Assembly: GCA_027922465.2 (NCBI GenBank)
Contig: BQMF02000024.1
Span: forward strand, 1-64,000
From: Turritopsis dohrnii
Lineage: Eukaryota; Cnidaria; Hydrozoa; Anthoathecata; Oceaniidae
Length of the DNA stretch: 64,000 nt
Reading direction: 5' to 3'
The notes under the pieces were generated by a model, which saw only the letters and a list, made by a program, of their open reading frames with translations, did no database searches and was not told the origin of the DNA. Position numbers and translations under genes: made by a program. Below, piece after piece: positions 24,388-36,700 of this stretch. Position 1 is the first letter of the stretch, and each line of letters starts with the position of its first letter.

Positions 24388-25968
24388 TCACATGATCGAA
24401 CATCCTTTATCTTTGCTTTTCGTCTTGAAGATTTTCATGGGTTTGTATTTTTCTAAGTATTCCAGTTGTTTGCTGTTGATGGCGCCGCGTCTTTTCTTAC
24501 GAATGTGTTCCACCGCATCCTCGTATTTCATGCCCCCTTCGATGAGGGCGAGGGCCACCAGGACTGGTGCGCGTCCCAAACCAGCCACACAGTGGATGGC
24601 TATCGTTGCGCCAGGGTTCTCTTGAAAGCGAGATTTTAAAAACTCCAACCATAATTGGACAACATTTCGGGGCGGCGCAGCGCCATCGTCAAATTGCCAA
24701 TCCTAGATCACATGAATTAAAGAATTAAAACTTCGCTGTCAAATAGTGAGAAAAGATATTAAAGCACCACATCACACAAGCAAAACAAACAGATTATGCG
24801 TTGTTGGAAAACAACATAACAATGCACTTACCACAACGTTTATTCCTTCTTTCGTTAACAATTCACTATTGTACGTTGGTTCACAGACTCTGATCACATC
24901 ACATACTTCGCATTTTTTGAGTTCCTGAAAAAAAGGGGAAAAAAGTGACGTCAGCTATTCGTTGGTATGGTTCGATGAGAATCTCTCAATGTCCACATAA
25001 AATACAGAAAATTATCAATTTACCCATCAGTCAAGTTTCTGGCAAAGAAAAAACACCTTACATACTAAGAATCACACCTTAAAATTGTTCTTTGATGAGC
25101 TGGTGCCTTCGGAAACATCCACAGAATTATCACTTCACGTATTTTTTTTATATAAGAAACACACAATTTGAGTTGAGCCTGAATGTTTCTTAATATTTTT
25201 CATATCTTCAGCCTGATATGTTTCTTGGATGTTGCTTAAGAAATATTTGAACCTTTGGCAAGCTTGATGATGAGTTTATCGACAAGAAGACTGACAAAGA
25301 AGAAGATGACATGGTAGTGGAATATACATGGACAAATTTGATGCAAACGTTTTTAATTTATTCACTGATGTTTAATATTCTCGTTGTAGTAAAAAATATG
25401 TTCATCAGGAGTTCAGCCTACCATTAAATTTTCTTAATTTATCCCAGATTTCAGCCTCATGTTTCTTATATAAATATTTCTTATATATAAAAAAAAAATG
25501 TGTATCTTATAAAGAGAACTTTCTCGTCAGACATAATTTTCAAAAAAACCATCCAAGGGTCAATATACAAAGAGATTTTTTTTTAGATTAGACAGCGATT
25601 TTTCTGATTGCTTTCAAGTAAACATACAACCTTGACGCCTTGTAAATAAATAAAACAAATTCTTAGTTGTACGTCATATTACACAGCTCCTGTTACATTA
25701 ATCACGAGAAGTTATTTTCACAGCTTAGAATGTATGTCCGATTTTAATCATGTGGACTTTAATCAAGAAAAGCCTGAGATAAGATTTTAAAGCTATATTT
25801 TATTTAGTAATACTTATACACATATACGTCAAATTTAAGACAGACCTGTACGAACTGTGTGATGTTTGATTTTGACGGCCGATCCATAATCAGGAATCGC
25901 ATGTGATTGTACTCAACCAAACAGTGGCCGAAATTGGGAAGCATATGGTTACCAGATGGCATTTTCAT
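24388..25968 (-). CDS. PTP4A: Protein tyrosine phosphatase type IVA (PRL), three exons
   Basis: PRL phosphatase, a prenylated dual-specificity-type phosphatase acting at the plasma membrane and endosomes; vertebrate PRLs also bind CNNM magnesium transporters. Exons (minus): 25846-25968, 24832-24924 and 24388-24702, phases consistent, about 176 aa (human 173). Visible: HMRFLI in exon 1; the conserved redox cysteine in VIRVCEPTY; the general-acid loop DWQFDDG (human has P for Q); the CX5R loop [11 protein letters not shown] with Cys110 and Arg116, and Ala after Arg as in all PRLs; a basic stretch; and the CAAX box CSIM. The start is not certain: ATGs at 25968, 25962 and 25944 are in frame, and the first gives MKMPSGNH. 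All catalytic residues are present. Confidence 0.95.
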
Positions 25969-26877
25969 TATGTAGTGTGGCACAGTAACCAATCGCAACT
26001 AACAAATTCCAATACAAAACTAGAATTCAAGTCTGTTTCTGCTCACGTAACCGACCAAATCAGACACAAAAATTTGAACTTGAGATCATATGGCAAGGGT
26101 TCATTAAACACAGCTTGAAGGACGGCTGTGTTTCGTAGTTTTCCTCCTAAACGGCGTTTGTCCCGCTTTAATTTCTGACAGTGTTTACAGCTAGTTTGAA
26201 GTAGTCAATCGTGTTGAGCTTGGCACCAATCTCCACTGTCTTCCAATAGATCCTCCATGCAGCTGTAACAGATTATAGACTAAACAAGACAAAACAAAAA
26301 CAAACTTTAAAAATTGGGGACATCAACAGACATCAACGGAAGTAACAACAACACTGCATAGTAACTTAAATTTCACGAAAACCATATCACATACCTTGAT
26401 GGATTAGTTTTCAATGAATGCTTATTGAAAATATTGCATATATATACATATTATATACTTATGTTAAGATCCGTATATAAGTACCTATTATTAAGATAAA
26501 GTTCAAAAACGTAATCTTCTACATAAGCTACTTGAATAATTAATTTCCACTTATTTCATTGTCACTCTGATTTGTACTACATTCTCAAAACACATGAATA
26601 ATGCAAAAAGACAATTTTCACAAATGAACAAAAACATTTATCATAAGAAAATCACAAAGTGACAGAATTTTTAAACTTATGCTACCCACTATATATACTT
26701 CCTGAAAAAAACATGGTTTGCTTTGTAGATCCAGATGCTACATCTGAAACCTTGAAACTACTTCTTACAAATAAACAGTTGACTGTTTCCAAAAAGAAGA
26801 AATTGAGATACCCCCATCAAAGATTTATTCTATTTCGACGAATTACGTAACGTGCAAATTTACATTGGTTACACTTT
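25969..26877. other. Upstream region of PTP4A, promoter/5'UTR expected
   Basis: An inverted CCAAT box (ATTGG on the minus strand, about 25987-25991) lies just upstream of the PTP4A start. A minus-strand block at 26105-26265 begins after TGTTACAG and could be a 5' UTR exon; it carries a 17-codon upstream frame starting MEDLLEDSG. No other gene seen. Confidence 0.35.
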
Positions 26878-27000
26878 CCAGTGCACAAATTTGTTTATTA
26901 ATATCACTGGAAAGGAGTACAATTCTATAGAAAAATATATACACAACATTCAATAGAAGTGCTCTTCAACACAGTAACATGTTGGCAATCTTGTCCACAA
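26878..27000. repeat. MITE family M, copy 3
   Basis: Starts CCAGTGCACAAATTTG and carries GGAGTACAATTCTATAGAAA, GAAGTGCTCTTC and CAGTAACATG, ending GGCAATCTTGTCCAC. Diverged, near full length. Confidence 0.65.
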
Positions 27001-27569
27001 GGTTCATAAAACTAATTGTTTAAACTAGCTGGAAAAGCCAAAAGAAAGTTCTTTTCTCTATGTTAATCGGACACAATTGGTTCTCAGTCAGAAATAAGTT
27101 GTTGTCAGCTCTTAAAATAACGGGCAAAAGACGATCATCTGGAATGTTGTAAGTGAGGTGATCTATGTGATCGTTGAACATTTACTCATTTCATTTCTTT
27201 TCATTTTCTTACTTATATTAAAACTTAAAGAAATAGTCAATCTATATAATAAACACAGTTATATTATAGTAGTATTAAATGAATCAATTGGTTTCTGGAC
27301 ACATTTTGCTTGTGTATTGATGTAATGTGAAGGTCATCTACTATTTCTTTTTTGATATTTTTTCTCCTTCCTTGGAATTTCTTGGATTGATTTAAATATA
27401 ATGCAACAAAAAAACATAGTCTTTTGGGGGTATAATATTCAAACTGGGAAACAAAAAATTATTTTTGCTGGTAAGGGGGAAGGAATTAAAAATATTTAAC
27501 AATTTTTCTATTTATTCGAAACAAAACATGCTCAACTTAGATTATTCAATTGACAAAATAACCGAGGTA

Positions 27570-27775
27570 TATTTGGCCATTATTCAGCAAATGCTCTGTT
27601 GCTAGGGGGAACAATCACCGTTGCTAAGGTAATTCAGAAATTCTCTTTGTTGTACAAATTCATTTGTTCACCTAACGAAATAACATGAAAATGTAAGTGG
27701 TACCAGTAAGACTCGTTTTCATGTTATTCAATGAAATCAAAAAACATCTTAGTTTCCAACACTTTTTTTAACTTT
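27570..27775 (-). repeat. Dispersed repeat R2 block 1, copy B
   Basis: Reverse complement of the block at 15600-15800. It shows CCGTTGCTAAGGTAATT, AAATTCATTTGTTCACCT, AAGTGGTACCAGTAAGACTC and ATCTTAGTTTCCAACAC. Confidence 0.7.
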
Positions 27776-28689
27776 TGGGAAAAAGTAAAAAATTTTAAAA
27801 TCAGACATTATGATTATTGGCCTCACGGGGGTCAGAACTTTCCAGTTTCGTGTTTGGGTGTGCAAGGAGGTGCGCGAACGTGATCTCATGCCTAAGTCCT
27901 GATCGGTTAAATTAACATTGCGATCGCCCTTTTCTTCAACGTAACCATCTTTTGATCGTCGGACTTAAAAATGTTATTTTAAGCACTGTGTTGTAAATGA
28001 TTTAGATAAAACAACCAAAAGCTATATATATAATAAAGAAGAAAGTGTTGTATTCTCTCAAAAATACACAAGGCAAACACAAAACCAATATGGAAATTGA
28101 ATGCGTTCTGTAAACTCAAAAGTAAACTTGTAGATAATACATGAAAATATGAAACAATGTCAAAACTTTGCTTAAGCTTTCCAGTTTTATTTGACCATCA
28201 TCATTTAAATTTCACATACACAGTAACGATTCATGTATAATAAACAGATATTGCATCATGGCCTACGCGCCGTTGAATATGAAACACCTCGAGGTAATAA
28301 ATCACGATGTTAAACGAGAACAAGGCCATTTAATATCTGTTTTATGATATACACATATATATATACCAAAAAAGAAACAGATTTAATCCATTATAATTTT
28401 GCCACCAATCTTTTAACATCACAACATATTTACATTCATTCTACTGTACTGTAAAATTCAAAATAGAATTCCGTGAGACCATTGCATTTTAATGTTGTTT
28501 TAGTGTAAAATAGGTGTTGTGATATTAAACGAGCGTTTAATATTGATTCAATTATTGCACGGTCGTACAAAATATCGATATTTATTGTAGATGAAAAAAG
28601 CCTGCAGGTATATAATAATTGAATATATATATATTACATACTAGTAACCCGGGTAAAAATTTTTACCAACTTTAACTTTAAATTTTAAT

Positions 28690-29120
28690 TACGGATTCAC
28701 AACTTAAAAGTGTACCCATGTTGTAGAGCTCGAAAAACTGATCAAAAAAATGTATGGGATCGTTTCGCTATGACCAACCGTTAAAGAGATATCCTCTATC
28801 AAAGATTTTGATGACGTCATAGCCGCAGTACCAAAAATAATTTAGGTAAAAATGTTGCGTCACCCCATCACCCGTATCGTGGAACCTAAAAAACGTCAGT
28901 TTTCCCTATTGGTTCTTGAGTTATTTCCCCAAAAACGTCGCATTCGATTGGAGTTGCAATGCAATGATTTCCCGTGATAGATTAAAAAACTGACGTCACG
29001 GCACTTGCTACTTTATAATAATCGTAAAAAAACGCATGGCCTAACGAAAAATATGACCACGATTAAGAGGATTTTGACCGTAAAATTCAACAGAATTTAT
29101 CACTCTCCAAAATAAAAGTG
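28690..29120 (-). repeat. Dispersed repeat R2 block 2, copy B
   Basis: Reverse complement of 15815-16290, with CCATGTTGTAGAGCTCGAAA, GGGATCGTTTCGCTATGACC, TGATGACGTCATAG, GAGTTATTTCCCC and CCACGATTAAGAGGATTTTG. Confidence 0.75.
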
Positions 29121-29501
29121 TGACACACACTCGCTATTATATATAAGATTAGAAAACATCTGGCAAAGTCTCAAGAGATTTGTGAGGTAGTGCTAATATC
29201 ATTTTTACAAACTTGTCCTCTATATTATTGATTAAACGTTTGTTCTTTAATTTCAGGATTTAATTTTAGATAAAATTTTTAAGGTTAAAAGATATTCCAA
29301 ACTCTTTGAATAGCAGTTTGATCAAGTTAAATTCTATATTCTTCTGACAGTATATTAGTAAATAATAACAAGCAATATTATTACATACTGTTCGCGAATC
29401 CATATTTCTAATATATACATTTAGTTTAAAGTGGTTTGATGTCTGTTTATGTTTTAATAAAATTGTGATGTTACTCTAGGCTCTTTGTTGAATCAGTTTA
29501 A

Positions 29502-30044
29502 AGGCCGGAGCAAACGTATCAAAAAGTTCATCAAACTCCATCAAACTAGCGAGTTTGACAAAATGCTTGATACATTTGAGAGGAAACATTTTTTTTTGAA
29601 AAAAGTAAAAAGAAGAAAAAAATCCAAACTTTTCATCAGACAAATTTGCCTCCATCAAACTAAAAATTTGCTGTTTGACACGTTTGAGACAAAATTTTAT
29701 TAGGCAAAGTTAATTTATCACCCTGTTGAGAGCAAAACAGCTAGGGTGGAGTGTTTTTCGAATGTTTTCGAACGTGGAGAGTTACCAAATTGAAAATCCA
29801 TTTTCTTGTTTTACCTCTGCGAGGTTTTTCATCATCAGAATCAACTAGTTCTGACAGTAATCAAATACTAGCTGCTAACTCGGCCTGCTAACTTTTCAGA
29901 ATGAATGGACTTTAATATTATCTGATGGAATCAGTTTGATGACACTTCAAATGGAATTTCTGTTTTCATCAAAAATTCAAATTTTCATCAAAATACTAAT
30001 TTGAGGCAGTTTGATGAAAAAGTTTGATACGTTTGCTCCGGCCT
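29502..30044. mobile_element. PIF/Harbinger-like MITE, TSD TAA
   Basis: Ends AGGCCGGAGCAAACGTATCA and its inverse, flanked by TAA on both sides (29499-29501 and 30045-30047). The trinucleotide duplication of TWA type and the GGCCGG start fit PIF/Harbinger non-autonomous elements. The subterminal region repeats a CATCAAACT/AGTTTGA motif many times, and this produces the open frames seen there. Confidence 0.75.
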
Positions 30045-30047
30045 TAA

Positions 30048-32407
30048 GGCTTGGTCTATTCTTTTTTCTTTAACATACAAAGTTCAAAACTGGCTGGCGC
30101 AAGTCCATTTTAAAAACTGTATATATGATATAGCTTTCCACTGCAACAATTAAAGTTTTTAACCAATACAATATTCACATTTCATTCAACAAAAATCCTT
30201 TCTAGTACTTCCTCATAAATTTCATTTCAAATATAGCCTTCAATTTTATAATTAAGTTGACTTACTTAAAAGCATATAAATAACTTCAACTCAATTTTCG
30301 CTATTTGCAAAATCATTCAGGCAAAATACCAAAGGCACATGGCCACATAAACACACTTACATAGCAAGGAATCCTCATTGATCACGTAAACCAGTAAAAT
30401 ATAAAAAGCTTCAAAGGCTTCAACAGCCTTTCTTATTTATCAAAATTCAAGATAAAAACTGTCAGGTCAAAACGACAGTTGCCCGAATTATTATTTCAGT
30501 TTTCAGTGCCAACCACTGACTCATTCTTGTGCTTTTTTCGTTTATGTATGACGTATGAAAGTAGCACAGTACGAAAAATCTACGAATGGTGATTCAAGAT
30601 AGAATTATTCAAAAAACTTTAAGACTTCGTTTAATATTGCACCACCATTCAATTTCATCGTTGAAATAATATTTTTGCTTACAAAACTTGTTTAACGAGT
30701 TTAATGCCCACACATAATGTCGGTATGAAATGCTATATCCGCCATATGTCAACTGGGTCAATAAATTTTAAACTTTTTAATTGAATTTATATGATTGTTA
30801 TCGGTTCAACTATTTTGAAATTAACGACGGAGGAGGCAACCCGACGCAAATTATGTCGATCTTTTTTTTACCAGCAGTCGTGTTGTTGGTGGTGGTGTGT
30901 GTGGCGGAAAGAAGAGGCGCACTGTCAAATATATAATATGCGCCCCTGTAGACAATTATTTCCTGAATATTATCTAAGGACATATTTTCAGGCACAATTC
31001 TCATTGCATACGCTTGTAGTAAAAGTCCCCCGTGCCGAGACTTATCAGGAATATTAAAAATATAAGCAAACAGACTCAAAGAACTTCCATGCAAGAAAAT
31101 TGCAATGCAAGAAAATTGCAATGAAAATTGCAATGAAAATTGGATCAAAAAAAATATGCTTACATGAGGTGTTGCCATCATGCATATATACCTCGAAGTC
31201 ACAAAAAGTCGTCAGCATTAACTGTCGCGAGCAGCCTAAACGCTGGATAAAAGTCGCTAAGACACCATTTTGAGAAAAATTCTTGTACGCATCATAAAAT
31301 CCTGTTAAAATACACAATTTGAAGGAATACCGAGCGGTTTTCCTCTCTAAGGTATGACGTCATTCTCAATAAAAATGCACCCACTTTTTGTATTCACTGA
31401 ATTTTGTCAAACATTTATGGGCTGAGACGTTGGAATACAACTAAAAGATGGCTGGCAATTGTATGCAGCAGCAGGGGCAATTCTTCAGGGTTCACCTCTT
31501 TCCGGAAATGAGAAAAAATAGCTGGAGACTTTTTTGTGAAAATATTTAAAAGTCGTGAGCACAAAAAGTCGCGAATCCTAAAAAGAAAAATGTCGCGAAG
31601 ATAAATATAAAAGCATAAAAAGTATAAATATATAAATGTAAATAAAAACAAATACCGAAAGAAGTAAACACCGCAAAATAATAAACAAGACTTTCTTGTT
31701 CAACCTCGAACCCAGGGTCTCTTGCCTTTTCGATATACGGATGCCGCCATCCGTATATATCGAATGGCTTTGGGTTCGAGGTTGTTTTTTGTTATAAAGT
31801 AACACAGTTGTTAAAACTGCTTCTATAGAAGCTTCTTAGGTGATCTTCTTCGATGCATATGCAAGAGGTATTTTTAAGATCAAAAGCGTAACTAAAAGTA
31901 GTTGCTTAAATCCTTCTTTCTGTTTCTCCTTATGGTTGAGATCCAGTTTTTGTGAGCAAAGTGGTCAAATATATAAAAAAAACACTTTATAGAATGTTTC
32001 GATAAAGCTCTAGAGAAAAGTCCGGTGTACGTACATTACAATTATTTATTTACTTAGGTTAAGGGAATTTTGCAGACTTCAACGACGTTGACTAAAATGA
32101 CATTTTGTCAACCGTAATAACAATAATAAAACGCACAATTTAGTTTTCTCGACGATCATCATATAATCGATCCACTAATTGAGTGTGGTAAGATTTTGAA
32201 GAAGTTGCTACGAGGTCAAATTCAGGTTTCGTTTTAGATGTGTACGAACGGGGGGTTGTCATCATTGAGCTGGCTTTCATGACCACGCCCTTCGTCTTAC
32301 ACTCTGCCTGAGAGGAGGGTGCAAAATCGTACCTGTATCATATGGGTGGTAGAAGTCCTCCAGAAGGACTGGACACTAGCGATTTGCCACGGTAGTAAAT
32401 AATAGTC
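30048..32407. other. Intergenic stretch, no confirmed gene
   Basis: Several minus-strand frames between 30810 and 31650 show exon-like pieces with good splice signals (see rejected list), but no family was recognised. A foldback element lies at 31701-31784. Confidence 0.35.
31701..31784. repeat. Foldback element F, copy 1
   Basis: CAACCTCGAACCCAG...CTTGCCTTTTCGATATACGG and an inverse right half ending TGGGTTCGAGGTTG. Related, diverged sequence occurs at 32813-32883, near 23063-23115 and near 20657-20700. Confidence 0.7.
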
Positions 32408-32410
32408 TTA

Positions 32411-32646
32411 GGTGGTGATCACATGAAGGGGGTAGCCCGTTTAACAGAGCTGAAGAATTGATCACGTGATATTTGTTATATTTTTCAACGCACGCACCGT
32501 GTATGCAATTTCATCCCGACAAAGTTAACGAAATCTCGGCAAAAGCCGGCTGCCTCGTTTCGCATGTGTTCACAAACACATCTTTTTAATAGTATCGAGA
32601 TCTCGGCAAACCGAGCTAGCCCTCCCACTCCAAGGTGATCACCCCC
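32411..32646. mobile_element. PIF/Harbinger-like MITE, TSD TTA
   Basis: Ends GGTGGTGATCACATGAAGGG and the inverse ending AAGGTGATCACCCCC, flanked by TTA (32408-32410 and 32647-32649). Just inside both ends lies a GTAGCCC/CTAGCCC motif, and a direct ATCTCGGCAAA(A)(G)CCG motif occurs twice. 236 bp, non-coding. Confidence 0.7.
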
Positions 32647-32812
32647 TTAGAGTGTCGAAGAAATTTCACGTGGATATGATTTTCTCTTTACCGACTAATT
32701 GTAGGGGGCGACTGTTCTAAAGACTGAAGTGCGAGATTCTCCCTAATAATTTCAATTTTGTGTTGACAATTTTTCCATAAAATCGATAAACATTTTGGAA
32801 ACCGAAAGTGAC

Positions 32813-32883
32813 CAACCTCGAACCCAAGGTTTCTTGCCTTCATCCATATAGCGAAAAGGCAAGAAACCCTGGGTTCGAGGTTG
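32813..32883. repeat. Foldback element F, copy 2: 71-nt near-perfect hairpin
   Basis: The arms CAACCTCGAACCCAAGG...TTGCCTT and AAGGCAA...CCTGGGTTCGAGGTTG pair over about 28 bp with a single mismatch, leaving a loop of about 15 nt. Confidence 0.85.
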
Positions 32884-32956
32884 GAAAGTGAGACCTCGGC
32901 ATGTCACGAACAATATCCATATAAGGAACTATAGAAACCGTTATTGAACTTCTAAC

Positions 32957-33073
32957 CCAGCCGACACATTTGTTAAAATCTCTGCGAATGAGTGCATTTC
33001 TATAGAAATATACACACAGTTTCAATAAAAACGCTCTTCCTCGCAGTAACTTTTTGACGATTTTACCCACTGA
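32957..33073. repeat. MITE family M, copy 4
   Basis: CCAGCCGACACATTTGTTA start, GAGTGCATTTCTATAGAAAT core, GCTCTTCCTCGCAGTAAC, and an end of GACGATTTTACCCACTG. Intergenic, downstream of GLOD4. Confidence 0.8.
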
Positions 33074-33703
33074 GGAACTATGTTATTCCTTTTGCGAATT
33101 CGAAATTCATAATTTATACTGAGAGAGTTTTTTTTGCCCTTTTTCTCATTAGTCAAGAGGGCCAACGAACGAATCTCCCTGTCGCGCTCACAATGAAAAA
33201 TATTGCTATTTATTTATATAACGCCGACTTGACGTAGTCAAAAAGGAAATAGGGAATCAAATCACGGAGTTGCAATACGCATCTCTATTAAAGTCCTAAT
33301 TTACATAATTACGACAATAAAAAGAACTCTGTCTACATCAATTCAATGAGGGTCAATCATGGTTCCAACCCATAGTGGGTACGTTTGCACAAGAAAATCT
33401 GGGTAAAATAAACAAGGTCGAAAGAAAACAAAGCGACACCTCTTAAGTTTCATTTCCACCAATCAGAATTGTTCGTAGTAAGCTCTCTATTCGAAAACTA
33501 AGATAAATTAATGGAAACCACATAGGATCCCGAAAAACATCGATGAATAAAAACTCCGCGACTATTTACACCCCCGTAAAGATACGATGGGCTCCATTAA
33601 GTTTCACTTGAAATTCAATTATTTAGGGGGTCACTATAAAATTCGTTAAGACGTATCAAATTTCTTTGTTATTGAATTTCGTGGCGAGAGAGACTACGAA
33701 TCT

Positions 33704-36700
33704 TCAGTTCTTAGCGGCTTTACTTGCCGCCTTCTTGGCAAACCATTCGTCGCTTTTATCTTCCTGCATGGCCTAAAAACGAATGTTTAAAGCTTAAGGA
33801 GAGAACGTCCAAAGTTCAACAACAACTCTCATCCGTTCGAATTACATGCTTACATGACTACTGAGATATTTCCATTTCGAAACTGCAGTCACACTTATAG
33901 ACGAGGTACGCAAACGAAAAAATTGGGAGAATTATAAATTCTATTTTTGAAGATCTGGATTGAGAAAGTTTTTTGAAATCTAGGTGACCGCATACACATT
34001 TGATATGATTGGTAAAAGGTTTCACCTACCTTGTTCAACAGATTGTCACCAGCAGGATCAACTTGTGACAGTTCTCGAAAACCTTCATCGCCGACAAAAC
34101 AGATCTCGTGACCATCCTTAGAAAAAAACATACAAGACTTCAAAATGTCACTGCGACGAAGCGCATTTTTATTGAAATTGCGTGTATATTTCTATAGAAT
34201 TGCACTCCTTCGCAGAGGATTTTAAACTTACAGGGTCTGCCAGAATCACCACCTGCACTGTTGCTTTACCGGGCGTATCTAGACTTATATAAGGCGTTAA
34301 TATCGTTTGCGAAGCATCATTCATTGATTTTTCGATAACTTTCAATTCGTTGCTTGGACAGGCGAAAGCAACACGCCCGTATGCTTCTGCACGGTCGATT
34401 GGTGTTGTTGAATGGATGAACTGCAATGCACACTTCAAGGGCAAAAAAAAACAAGTTCATGTAGAAACCACACAAAACGTTAGCAGATTTCATGAATTTC
34501 ATCCATTATTGATTTTCTGTTGCTCTGCTATTTTTGCATTGAGCAACCTCTCTGATTTATATCCAAAAATCTCTATTACAAAAAGACACTCAGTCTAATG
34601 AATGAAATCAGAAAACCAAGTTAGCTCTAGTCTAGTGTGAACTTCATGACATGCCTGTTCTTATCACACGAGAATAATGTTTTTTTACCTGGTCTTTTGA
34701 ATACCCCAATGTCACTGTAGTGTCAGTTTGGTTGTAAATTTCCATACCCAACAAACCATGCCAATATTCTGAAAACATAAAAAAAGACAAAAATGAGAAG
34801 CGAAATTGGCATAAGAAATTAGTTCATTAATTTCTTACAGCAAAAAAAATTATTTTGTTTGCAAATAAGCTGGTGGTGGTTACCACGGTTTCTTATGAAA
34901 CAAAAATAACACTTCTCTAAGAAAGGTTCACAGAAAGTAAACTTATAACTTTATATGCACCAATTGTCTTTTTCAGGTCGGATGATGCCAGTGATAATGT
35001 TGTTAACGGATCTGCAAAAGGAAATATTTTCAGTGACAAGGAGTTTCAATCTGTGTAGAAATTCAGAAAAAAACTGTAGCCTCCTTGATAACATAACATA
35101 GAACCTCTGGAGTTTTTCTTTGGGTGAACTTTGAACTGATAGCCATCAGGTGCTGCTAACACATATTCCTCGTCTGATACTTTTTCATATGGGTAGGAAT
35201 GTTTGGCAGCATTGGAGATGACATCAGCAGAATTAATAGACAATGCCTAGAGTGATAGATCAGAAGAGGTTTGCCAAAACATGAAACTAGCGATGCCTGA
35301 GAGTCACACTTTCTGGTCACCTAATGCAAAATAAACTTTACACTTGAAATTAGAACAACATATTTTTTTGAAAAAAAATGCTTATTTTCACTGGAAATGT
35401 CATTTTTCGGAGTAGAGCGAGATCAAAAACAAGATGGAAGTATACTCGACTCACCAAGAAATCATTACCAAGTTTGTAGTTCTTAATTTCATAGTTATAA
35501 GTGAGTTCAATGACAAAATGATCATCCTCTGGACCATATCCAATCATTGTTTTGCTCCATCTGCCATTATACGGTCTAATCAGTTAGAAAACATTTATTT
35601 GTAAACGAAAACAAATTATTTAACATGAATCAACCTTCCTGAAGGTTGGACATGAAATTATGGTTGAATAGATTTTCACTTAGTTCCAAATATCTTACAT
35701 CAAGGGGTAATACAGTATTTGAATTTGGGCGGCGGTAGTGACAAGTGAGTGTTGCTTGCAAGACGTACTATGGCAGGTATCTGGGGGGTCTGTAAATTTT
35801 AGCCTGAATTTTAGCCTGAATCGTTATGTTCTTATCATCAGAATTCAGTATTTTAATAATGATGTAATGCGTGCAGACTGTCTGCTGTGTATTTTTAGCT
35901 CTTATTGTGTGTTCATAAATGGAGCTTGCCTTGAGACATTACATATTGGCATTGTTATACACTGATGTGGATCCACTAAGGTATACATTTTTAAGAACGA
36001 ATAAAAAAACCCCTTAAAACTGTACCTTAGGTGATAGTTACTTAATACTTCATTAAGCGTAACAGACTTAATAAAAATAGCATTGCCGAATCTGAATATT
36101 ATTCATTATTTGTCAATTTTCTCGATAATGTACCACAAAGCGGATTTTAGAACTGACCTTTCTATAAGTATTGTGAAGTATTACACAATATTAAAAAGAC
36201 ATTCTCTATTTACTTACGTTAAATACATCAGATGTGTTTATATTTTTTTGATGCTATATCAACATTTGTCTACACAGTAAAGTAGAAGAAAGTATCGCAT
36301 GGCAACATGTATCTTAGCAACGTTTATGTTTAAAGCTTACCTCCCGTGAAAAAATAATTTATGTTAGAATAACGTATATTTACGTATAATTTAGGAATAT
36401 GAAATCCATTTTGCATAAAAGTCCTTCGTATATCTGTTATCTGTAATTCTGGCTCAACATGAAGCTTCCCAATCAAAATCAAAATTCATAATGGCCAGCA
36501 TGTTTGACGTCATGAGGTTGCCCATCGCACATGAAAACATTGAGGAATGAAAGTAAAAACAGCAGAAAAATGTTTCTCAGAGATCTAAGATCGGTATATT
36601 ATGTACTTTATGCTTCAACTACCCCCCGTCGATAATTTTGTTTACAGCAAACAATGCGTAAAAATAAAAAAGGTATTAAAAGAAGAAGAAAATAAAATTA

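Larger units (their letters stand above)
27001..29498. other. Intergenic, repeat-derived
   Basis: No gene seen. It contains repeat R2 block 1 (27570-27775) and block 2 (28690-29120), both inverted relative to the copies near 16 kb, separated by about 900 bp of unassigned sequence. Confidence 0.5.

Noticed and set aside
26105..26265. Minus-strand block after a TGTTACAG acceptor: MEDLLEDSG...HD, an in-frame TGA, then an open stretch with CKHCQKLKRDKRRLGG; considered as a selenoprotein exon.
   Set aside because: No known selenoprotein family fits, no SECIS-like structure was recognised, and open stretches of this size are common here. A PTP4A 5' UTR exon with a short upstream frame is simpler.
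29476..29703. Overlapping frames on both strands.
   Set aside because: They arise from repeated CATCAAACT motifs of the Harbinger-like MITE ends.
30940..31650. Exon-like minus-strand pieces, e.g. 31192-31303 (FYDAYKNFSQNGVLATF...) with fair acceptor and donor signals.
   Set aside because: Pieces could not be joined into a protein with consistent phase and known similarity, and the recurring 'cgactttttgtg' word suggests repeat origin.
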